Below, one piece after another: positions 8,144 through 13,238 of a stretch of DNA of 13,238 nucleotides (position 1 is its first letter; each line of letters begins with the position of its first letter). The stretch is from the NCBI GenBank assembly GCA_050261415.1, contig JBLNDG010000237.1, forward strand, positions 1 to 13,238. The letters are read 5' to 3'. Origin of the DNA: JBLNDG01 sp050261415 (GTDB taxonomy: Bacteria; Bacillota; Clostridia; Lutisporales; Lutisporaceae). Below the pieces are notes generated by a model. It was not told where the DNA came from, did no database searches, and was given only the letters and a program-made list of their open reading frames with translations. Both the position numbers and the translations under genes were made by a program.

Positions 8144-8155
8144 AAAAAGGGACTG
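8144..8155. repeat. extra copy of terminator arm
   Basis: AAAAAGGGACTG at 8144-8155 repeats the left arm of the hydrolase terminator (AAAGGGACTG at 8644-8653). It is also the inverse of that terminator's right arm (CAGTCCCTTTT, 8678-8688). The copies flank the two palindromes, so together they could be read as terminal inverted repeats of an inserted block, or as the leftover of a duplicated or split terminator. On the minus strand this copy reads CAGTCCCTTTTT. Confidence 0.45.
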
Positions 8156-8175
8156 ATGGTAAGTATTACAATAGG

Positions 8176-8381
8176 AGCAGCCATGTATAGCTAGTCATTG
8201 GTATAGAAAGCTTGATGGAGTCTAAGTTCTGAATCCTAAGAAAAACCTGACGTTTTTCAAAGGGCTCCGAGCCCTGAAAAACTAGCTCAACCTCGTGTTT
8301 CGCTCACGGTTGTTTCTAAGGATTTAGCCCTAAGACCCATTAGCAAGCTTTCTATAAGATGCCTATCTATAAATGGCTGCT
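8176..8381. repeat. large imperfect palindrome 1 with two inner hairpins
   Basis: The outer arms pair over about 70 nt. AGCAGCCAT (8176-8184) matches ATGGCTGCT (8373-8381). The middle stretch includes a perfect 12-bp block, TATAGAAAGCTT with AAGCTTTCTATA (about 8202-8213 with 8345-8356). Near the centre AATCCTAAGAAA (8232-8243) pairs with TTTCTAAGGATT (8313-8324) with one mismatch. Inside sit two hairpins, 8252-8282 (loop CCG, two-nucleotide bulge) and 8288-8312 (CAACC/GGTTG stem). The predicted fold is a three-way junction on either strand. No reading frame of note is present. It could be a MITE-like element, a structured RNA or a cruciform. I recognise no named family. Confidence 0.7.
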
Positions 8382-8401
8382 TTTGCATAAGTGGCTATAG
8401 A

Positions 8402-8633
8402 AGCTAATCGTATGTATAACAGGGCATTTTTTATGAAGTTTGGTAACAGGTCTTTGAATCTACTTTCGCTAAAAAATTACGTGAAGCTGGCACGATGCCA
8501 GCTTAGGCGTTACAGCGCAGCGTAGGTCACGGATGACCGTTTAACGCCGGTAGAATTTTTCGAAAGTAGAACATTAGACCTGTCAAACTCATAAACATGC
8601 TTCGGTATACATACCATTCGATTATCGGTAGCT
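8402..8633. repeat. large imperfect palindrome 2 with inner hairpins
   Basis: The arms pair in several blocks. TAATCG (8405-8410) matches CGATTA (8619-8624), and TATGTATA (8411-8418) matches TATACATA (8606-8613). TTTATGA, GTTTG and ACAGGTCT (about 8430-8453) match AGACCTGT, CAAAC and TCATAAA (8576-8596). TCTACTTTCG (8459-8468) matches CGAAAGTAGA (8561-8570). The centre carries a perfect 9-bp hairpin with loop CGA (8484-8504) and a second branch closed by GGCGTTA/TAACGCC (8506-8512 with 8542-8548), which contains a small GGTCA/TGACC hairpin. The layout mirrors palindrome 1 although the primary sequence differs. There is no coding potential. It could be a mobile palindromic element or a structured RNA. 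Confidence 0.7.
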
Positions 8634-8643
8634 ATCTGAAAAT

Positions 8644-8690
8644 AAAGGGACTGTGCCATTAGTATAAATTAAAGGCGCAGTCCCTTTTAT
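8644..8690 (-). terminator. intrinsic terminator of the hydrolase operon
   Basis: AAAGGGACTGTGCC (8644-8657) pairs with GGCGCAGTCCCTTT (8674-8687). This is a 14-bp stem with a single wobble or mismatch and a 16-nt loop. It begins directly after the hydrolase stop codon. On the minus strand the stem is followed by ATTTTC, a moderate T-tract. The position and symmetry make it the natural end of the four-gene cluster. Confidence 0.8.
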
Positions 8691-8693
8691 GGA

Positions 8694-9752
8694 TTAGTGT
8701 ATATTTTTTAAGAAGCTTCGAAGTTTATTCTGGAAGATTTCAGGTTTTTCTATATGGGGCGAATGTCCCGAATCCTTTACCACAAACTCTTCATAATACC
8801 CGCCCTTTTCCTTGTACATTTCCAGTACATATCTTGTCTGGGATACCATTGGCTGGGGAGGATACACATCATCCCCCGGCCATCCCGGTACAAACCCTGA
8901 CTTTCCTAAGAACCCAAAATCAAAGAAGGATTGATCCGATACAATCATATCGTTTTCCCCCCGCACCCAAAGTATCGGTACTTTCTTGGCAATATCCACA
9001 ATAGCAGCTGTGTTCATGTAATTAGGGGACATGGCATTATTGATCCCGCCCTTCCCGGGTGCTACACCCGGCCATTCGCTGCATGCAGAGAAGTCTCCCG
9101 GATAGAATCCTTCTCCTACTTTTGTGGATATCATCGATTTTACGAACATATCCTCAATTTCCTTACCTACCTTAAATGGGGGCTTGAAATAAAACTGGTT
9201 CATAACGTTTCTGGGGCTGTTTGGAGAACCTTCACCTTCATCCCCATCTTTTATAAGCTTCAGAAATTCAGGATTTACAGAGCCTGCTCCTGCTCCTGAG
9301 AAACTGGTGTTGCAAGGTATTCCATCCACACTCTTTGTACTTCCGAATCCATATGGAGATACGGAATTTATAAGAATCAATGCACTTATATCTTCCGGAT
9401 GGTCGATAGCATACTGCATTATAATCCCGCCGCCTAATGACCAACCCACTATGGGGAATGGCTTCTTTATGCTCAGTGCATCAATAAACGACTTCAGGTC
9501 ATCGCTCCAATCCCTGACCCCGCGAGTAGCATCTATGGGAAGTGCCTCAGTATTACCATAGCCCCGCATATCGGGGGCCAGCAGTCTGTATTCGCTTTTC
9601 AGTGCAGCTATGGTCTCCATCCAAAAATAACTGGAGGATACGTTCCCATGTACCAGTACCAAGGGCTGCTTGTCGACGTCTCCTGCTGTCAGATAAGACA
9701 TGTTAATTCTTTCTGTTTTTATGGATTTTGTCTCTATAGTGCCATTACCCAT
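8694..9752 (-). CDS. alpha/beta hydrolase
   Basis: This is a 352-residue alpha/beta-hydrolase-fold enzyme with no signal peptide, so it is cytoplasmic. The oxyanion motif HGN (35-37) and DMRGYGNTE (61-69) precede the nucleophile elbow GWSLGG (103-108) with Ser105. The acid is probably D268 or D273 in VRGENDMIVSD, and the catalytic His is H330 in DSGHSPHIEKP. A long cap insertion (about 135-250) rich in Gly, Pro and Asn separates the core halves. A second insertion (about 278-305) precedes the final helix. I cannot name the substrate; esters, thioesters or carbon-carbon bonds of diketones are all possible in this fold. The ATG at 9750-9752 has a strong AAGGAGGG site and lies 20 nt after the SDR gene. 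It is the last gene of the cluster. Confidence 0.88.
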   Translation of the reverse strand: MGNGTIETKSIKTERINMSYLTAGDVDKQPLVLVHGNVSSSYFWMETIAALKSEYRLLAPDMRGYGNTEALPIDATRGVRDWSDDLKSFIDALSIKKPFPIVGWSLGGGIIMQYAIDHPEDISALILINSVSPYGFGSTKSVDGIPCNTSFSGAGAGSVNPEFLKLIKDGDEGEGSPNSPRNVMNQFYFKPPFKVGKEIEDMFVKSMISTKVGEGFYPGDFSACSEWPGVAPGKGGINNAMSPNYMNTAAIVDIAKKVPILWVRGENDMIVSDQSFFDFGFLGKSGFVPGWPGDDVYPPQPMVSQTRYVLEMYKEKGGYYEEFVVKDSGHSPHIEKPEIFQNKLRSFLKNIH

Positions 9753-9772
9753 AGATTATCCCTCCTTGCTCA

Positions 9773-10513
9773 TTACATAACTACTCCGCCGTCAACACTC
9801 AATACTGTTCCGGTAATGAACCTGGCTTCGTCTGATGCGAGGAAGCAGTATGCATTGGCTATGTCCTCCGGTTGTCCTAGAGATCTTAACGGAGATTTTT
9901 CCTTCATCATTTCAAGAACCTTTTCCGGCATCTTTTCAGTCATAGGAGTCATTATAAATCCTGGTGCCACAGCATTTACACGGATACCCTTTTTGCCGAG
10001 CTCCTTGGCCCATGTCTTTGTCATGCCGATAACGCCCCATTTTGTAGCTGCATAATTGGTCTGCCCGTAATTGCCGTAAAGTCCTACAACAGATGAAGCA
10101 TTAAGTATTACACCGCCGCCATTTTCTGAAAAGTACGCTGCTGCAGCCTGACCGCAGTTGAATACACCCTTAAGATTTACATTTATAACTTTGTCAAAGT
10201 CCTCTTCCGTCATTTTAACAAGCGTGCCGTCAGCAGTAATGCCCGCGTTGTTGACTAAAATGTCAATCCTTCCAAAGGCTGCTACAGCGTCCTCAAAAAG
10301 CTTCTTTATGCTTTCCCTGTTTGTAACATCCACTTTAAGACCTATAACTTTTCCGCCAAGCTTCTTCAGTTCTTCAACCGTCTCGTTTACCTGGTCGATA
10401 TTGACATCGCAGACTACTACCTTTGCTCCTTCCTGAACAAATTTAACAGCAGTGGCTTTGCCGATACCCCTTGCTGATCCTGTAATAATGGCAACCTTTT
10501 CTTCGAGTCTCAT
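9773..10513 (-). CDS. SDR family oxidoreductase, FabG/PhaB-like 3-oxoacyl reductase
   Basis: This is a classical short-chain dehydrogenase of 246 residues that probably reduces a 3-oxoacyl thioester with NAD(P)H. The cofactor motif TGSARGIG (11-18), NNAG (88-91), catalytic N113, S141 (in ASSVVG) and YAATK (Y154, K158) are all present. So is the FabG-type C-terminus GTVLSVDGG. I use the ATG at 10511-10513 because AAGGAGGTT lies directly upstream. A frame extended to 10555 would add 14 residues that do not fit the family. A 161-nt non-coding gap separates it from the CoA-transferase gene. I see no clear promoter in that gap. In this neighbourhood it is more likely part of an acyl-CoA pathway than the housekeeping FabG, but sequence alone cannot separate the two. 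Confidence 0.9.
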   Translation of the reverse strand: MRLEEKVAIITGSARGIGKATAVKFVQEGAKVVVCDVNIDQVNETVEELKKLGGKVIGLKVDVTNRESIKKLFEDAVAAFGRIDILVNNAGITADGTLVKMTEEDFDKVINVNLKGVFNCGQAAAAYFSENGGGVILNASSVVGLYGNYGQTNYAATKWGVIGMTKTWAKELGKKGIRVNAVAPGFIMTPMTEKMPEKVLEMMKEKSPLRSLGQPEDIANAYCFLASDEARFITGTVLSVDGGVVM

Positions 10514-10674
10514 AATTTTAACCTCCTTGATAATATCGTTTTGTAATGTTAACAAGATTTAGGAACCTGTATTTTTTATACTTTAAATTCTATACCTCCC
10601 TTAAAGGAAGATAAATCCTTATGAGAAACATTTTACAGTTTAAGTGTCCGAAGTGCAACAGCAATCATGCATTT

Positions 10675-11982
10675 CTACCAGAGCATATACTTGTCTGCCG
10701 CTTCCCTAAGTTCCTCCCTAAAGTCAGGATGTGCAACAGCTATAAGGTTGTTGGCCCTTTCCCTTACTGTACGCCCTCTAAGATGAGCAACCCCATATTC
10801 TGTGACAATATAATCCACGTCGTTTCTCTGGAGTGTAACCCCTGCACCCGGTGCCAGGAGTGGGACTATCTTCGATACGGTTTGATTTGCTTTTTTGCTG
10901 AAAGTGGTGGAGTATAGCGCTATGATGGACTTTCCGCCTTCACTCATCTGTGCTCCTCTCGCAGTGTCGGCCTGCCCGCCTGTTCCGCTGAACTGGATAT
11001 GGCCCAAGGACTCAGAACAGCACTGCCCGGTTAAATCTACCTCCATGGATGTATTTATTGAGACCATCTTATAGTTTTTAGCCAGGGTTTCCGGATCGTT
11101 TACATAGGAGCCCCGGAGCATTTCCACTCCCGGATTATGGTCGATAAATTTATACAGCCGGTCCGTACCCAATGCCATTGTAGCAACGAATTTTCCCCGG
11201 TGTATGGTCTTTCTTTTATTTGTAATAACACCTGCTTCATAAAGATCAATCATACCTTCTGTCAATAATTCCGTATGAACCCCCAGATCCTTCTTTGTTT
11301 TCAGTGCTTCAGAAACAGCATTCGGAATACCCCCTATGCCCAACTGGATTGTAGAGCCATCCTCCACCAAGTCTGCTATATACTGGCCTATTATTCTATC
11401 CTTGTCGCTGGACTCTGCATATGGGAATATCGGTATCGGCCTTTTGGATTCATAAAAGAAGTCAACATCACTGATATGAATATTGGTATCTCCATATGTC
11501 CTGGGATAGTTTTCATTGACTTCAAGTATTACTATATCCGCTGTTTCTACAAACTCCTTTTCATAGGTGCAGGACACTGACAGGTTGAAATACCCATGCT
11601 TATCCATGGGTGCCGATGACCCTATGAATATGTGCGGTTTTTTATAATGCAGCCTATCCCTGGCAGATATATGAAGATGATTGGGTATATAGCCCGTAGT
11701 GCCGAAGGGGTGGGATTTTCTTATCGTCGCGGTATAAAACCATGCTGCATTTGTAAAATGCCCTTTCATCTCCAGATCGGTAAAAAATTTATAATCCCCC
11801 ATGTTGATACAGGTCAGTACATTGACATTATGCACCCTGTCAGCAACCTCGTGGAGCCTGCTCATAAATTCATACGGTTCTGCAACTGCCAAAGCGGAAA
11901 CTATGTCAGTATCGGATTCCACCATTGAAAGTGCTTTGTCGACATCAATGAGCTTACTTTGGTATTCCTGTTTGTAATCCAT
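10675..11982 (-). CDS. acetyl-CoA hydrolase/transferase family CoA-transferase (4-hydroxybutyrate CoA-transferase-like)
   Basis: This enzyme moves CoA between carboxylic acids, typically acetate against an acyl-CoA. It has 435 residues, normal for the Cat2/4-hydroxybutyrate CoA-transferase group. The glycine-rich segment QLGIGGIPNAV (213-223) is followed by VHTELLTEGM (235-244). In that segment E238 is the expected catalytic Glu that forms the glutamyl-CoA intermediate. The C-terminal half shows FSGTGGQADTARGA and the closing DYIVTEYGVAHLRGRT motif typical of the family. The start ATG (11980-11982) has a GAAGGAGGG site and lies inside the 3' end of the condensing-enzyme gene, overlapping it by 29 nt, so translation is probably coupled. 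The exact acyl substrate is not determinable; 4-hydroxybutyrate, butyrate and 3-hydroxy acids are candidates. Confidence 0.92.
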   Translation of the reverse strand: MDYKQEYQSKLIDVDKALSMVESDTDIVSALAVAEPYEFMSRLHEVADRVHNVNVLTCINMGDYKFFTDLEMKGHFTNAAWFYTATIRKSHPFGTTGYIPNHLHISARDRLHYKKPHIFIGSSAPMDKHGYFNLSVSCTYEKEFVETADIVILEVNENYPRTYGDTNIHISDVDFFYESKRPIPIFPYAESSDKDRIIGQYIADLVEDGSTIQLGIGGIPNAVSEALKTKKDLGVHTELLTEGMIDLYEAGVITNKRKTIHRGKFVATMALGTDRLYKFIDHNPGVEMLRGSYVNDPETLAKNYKMVSINTSMEVDLTGQCCSESLGHIQFSGTGGQADTARGAQMSEGGKSIIALYSTTFSKKANQTVSKIVPLLAPGAGVTLQRNDVDYIVTEYGVAHLRGRTVRERANNLIAVAHPDFREELREAADKYMLW

Positions 11983-13024
11983 ATATATGCCCTCCTTCGT
12001 CCTGTACAGTACCCCATTTTATTGTATTGGCAGCCCAGGCATAACCAATGCCTGCCCCTACGGTGGATACTATATCGCCGTCCTTGATTTTTCCTTGTTC
12101 CAGTCCCAGCTTAAGGGATAGTATCTGGTCAAGCTGTCCGATATGTCCATAATCCTTTAGATAAACCGATTTTGAGAGATCAAGCCCTAATTCCTGAAGT
12201 ATGAATTTATGTGCAGAGTACTTGAAGTGCAGTATGCCGAGGTAATCAATATCCTCCTGTGAGTATCCGCTCTTTTTAAGCGAATCCCTTATTACCTTTA
12301 AAAAGTTCGGTGTAGACTTTTCATTCAGCCTTGCCTTCATTCCATCAACATCAAACACATCCAGGGATTTCTGGGCTTCCAATGCATTAGCAGGAGTAAT
12401 TGGGTTTACTGTGCCTCCGTATCTTACTCCGGCATCTCTTGCAAATGACCCGTCGCTGATTATGGATGATTCTAAAAGTTCATTCCTTCCCAGGTTCTTT
12501 TTGAGCACTATTGCTGCTCCGCCTGCGCCCAGGTTATACATGAAGCTTACCCTGTTGTTCTTATAATCTATAAAATCACCGTTTCTGTAACCTCCGCAAA
12601 TAAGAATGGTATTCAGGCTGTCATCGCTAAGCAGCATGTCTTTTGCCACTTTCATGGCAGTTATGCAGGTGCAGCATCTCTGCTGGATATCAAAACCGTA
12701 TGCATTGTAAGCACCCAGCTTCTCCTGTATATATATGGCTGAAGTTGTAAGGGGGTATTCCTTCCACTCCTCCCCCATGCACATAACCACATCAATATCC
12801 AATGAGTTAATGCCATATTTCTCCAAGGCTATTTTTGCCGCCTTATAACCCATTTCCTGGGTTCCATCCTCCGGCCCCGGAATGGGCTTTCTCTCGAAAC
12901 CGAGCTTTTCAATTACAGCTTCTTCGCTCCATACTCCACCTGTGGCTTCCGACACTTCCTTCGCAGTCATGAATTTTTCAGGTGTGTAAAATCCGAGTCC
13001 TGCAATTCCAACATGTTTTCTCAT
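11954..13024 (-). CDS. 3-oxoacyl-ACP synthase III-like condensing enzyme, divergent active site
   Basis: This is a thiolase-fold enzyme of the KAS III superfamily with 356 residues. It starts with the family's HVGIAGLGFYTPE strand. The nucleophile is probably C117 in FDIQQRCCTC, placed where FabH has FDVAAAC. H266 in LHFKYSAH replaces the HQAN motif, keeping the His but not the Asn. DYGHIGQ (291-297) stands where FabH has HGNTSA, so the usual catalytic Asn is His294. G84-E85-E86 lies where HMG-CoA synthase has its catalytic Glu. It probably uses acyl-CoA and performs a Claisen- or aldol-type condensation, but not as ordinary FabH. The ATG at 13022-13024 has a strong GGGGAGGT site. It is the first gene of the cluster, about 90 nt after a sigma-54 promoter. 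Confidence 0.85.
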   Translation of the reverse strand: MRKHVGIAGLGFYTPEKFMTAKEVSEATGGVWSEEAVIEKLGFERKPIPGPEDGTQEMGYKAAKIALEKYGINSLDIDVVMCMGEEWKEYPLTTSAIYIQEKLGAYNAYGFDIQQRCCTCITAMKVAKDMLLSDDSLNTILICGGYRNGDFIDYKNNRVSFMYNLGAGGAAIVLKKNLGRNELLESSIISDGSFARDAGVRYGGTVNPITPANALEAQKSLDVFDVDGMKARLNEKSTPNFLKVIRDSLKKSGYSQEDIDYLGILHFKYSAHKFILQELGLDLSKSVYLKDYGHIGQLDQILSLKLGLEQGKIKDGDIVSTVGAGIGYAWAANTIKWGTVQDEGGHIYGLQTGIPK

Positions 13025-13113
13025 GACCTTACCTCCCCAATAGAATAAGCATATAATTTTTGTTAATTAAATACGGATTGCCAACCTATTCTTTTATGCT
13101 TCCATACATAGAC

Positions 13114-13129
13114 TGCAATATCTGTGCCA
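13114..13129 (-). promoter_or_regulatory. sigma-54 (-24/-12) promoter
   Basis: On the minus strand the sequence reads TGGCACAGATATTGCA, which fits the sigma-54 consensus TGGCAC-N5-TTGCA exactly, with the invariant GG and GC 12 nt apart. Transcription should start near 13103, leaving a leader of about 80 nt before the condensing-enzyme ATG. Such a promoter needs an enhancer-binding activator. Its binding site should be upstream (above 13150 or beyond the window), and the activator gene is not in view. This implies that the four-gene cluster is induced by a specific signal. Confidence 0.75.
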
Positions 13130-13135
13130 AATCAT

Positions 13136-13158
13136 AACCACCCGTCCAACGGGTGGTT
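13136..13158. repeat. perfect 10-bp hairpin next to the sigma-54 promoter
   Basis: AACCACCCGT (13136-13145) and ACGGGTGGTT (13149-13158) are perfect inverted arms around the 3-nt loop CCA. The hairpin begins 6 nt upstream of the -24 element. Short perfect hairpins of this ACCACCCGT type are common near the ends of IS200/IS605 elements. It could instead be a terminator stem or a binding site for an activator dimer. No transposase is visible within the window. Confidence 0.6.
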
Positions 13159-13164
13159 TGCACT

Positions 13165-13183
13165 AAGGCTATAAGCCTTTTTT
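13165..13183 (+). terminator. hairpin plus T-run, terminator-like on the plus strand
   Basis: AAGGCT (13165-13170) and AGCCTT (13174-13179) form a 6-bp stem with a 3-nt loop, followed by an unbroken run of six T (13178-13183). It would stop transcription moving rightward on the plus strand, but no plus-strand gene precedes it here. It may belong to a mobile-element end together with its neighbours at 13136-13158 and 13188-13209. Confidence 0.45.
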
Positions 13184-13187
13184 ACCG

Positions 13188-13209
13188 GCCAGCGCCTAAA
13201 GACGCTGGC
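13188..13209. repeat. 7-bp inverted repeat at window edge
   Basis: GCCAGCG (13188-13194) and CGCTGGC (13203-13209) pair perfectly around an 8-nt loop. It is the third hairpin within 75 bp. The sequence to its right (13210-13238) shows no recognisable gene. The series of three hairpins suggests the structured end of an IS200/IS605-type element that continues beyond the window, but this is tentative. Confidence 0.45.
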
Positions 13210-13238
13210 TTTCACTTTGTTCAAGCCACTACGGCATT

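Noticed and set aside
8176..8633. CRISPR array or tandem repeat array
   Set aside because: The repeats are inverted arms of two different palindromes. There are no evenly spaced direct repeats and no cas genes nearby.
9648..10055. 135-residue plus-strand open frame opposite the SDR and hydrolase genes
   Set aside because: It is antisense to two genes with intact catalytic motifs and has no domain or ribosome-site support.
10514..10674. Possible separate promoter in the gap before the SDR gene
   Set aside because: AT-rich with an imperfect palindrome around CCTTTAAGGG, but no -35/-10 pair with proper spacing and no sigma-54 motif. The gene may be served by the upstream promoter.

Overview
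The window reads as chromosomal DNA from a spore-forming anaerobic Bacillota, most likely a Clostridia. The reasons are moderate-to-low GC, AGGAGG-type ribosome binding sites, the sporulation genes yqfC and yqfD inside a conserved housekeeping run, and a second gene set of CoA and fatty-acyl type enzymes. Every gene I can support lies on the minus strand, so transcription runs from the right edge to the left edge.

Left block (1-8095): the conserved Firmicutes cluster yqfC, yqfD, phoH, pgpH, ybeY, dgkA, a DUF3048 lipoprotein gene, cdd and era (era runs off the left edge). These genes cover late sporulation, RNA handling (PhoH, YbeY, Era), c-di-AMP turnover (PgpH), lipid carrier recycling (DgkA) and pyrimidine salvage (Cdd). 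Most spacings are a few nucleotides and several stop codons overlap the next ribosome binding site, so this is probably one or two operons. The standout defect is an in-frame TAG at codon 282 of phoH. It is followed by 53 more in-frame codons that encode the family's conserved C-terminus.

Middle (8096-8693): about 600 bp without a gene. It holds two adjacent large imperfect palindromes (8176-8381 and 8402-8633). Each has a long stem closing over smaller hairpins. The terminator of the hydrolase gene follows at 8644-8687, and one arm of that terminator recurs near 8144.

Right block (8694-13024): a compact four-gene cluster in the order KAS III-like condensing enzyme, CoA-transferase of the 4-hydroxybutyrate/acetyl-CoA hydrolase family, FabG-like SDR, and alpha/beta hydrolase. 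Upstream is a textbook sigma-54 (-24/-12) promoter at 13114-13129. The condensing enzyme carries Cys-His-His instead of the usual KAS III Cys-His-Asn, with a Glu-Glu pair near where HMG-CoA synthase has its catalytic Glu. Together the genes look like an inducible catabolic or fermentative acyl-CoA module rather than housekeeping fatty acid synthesis; the substrate cannot be read from the sequence.

Right edge (13136-13238): three short hairpins in a row abut the sigma-54 promoter. They may be the end of an IS200/IS605-type element or a terminator array.
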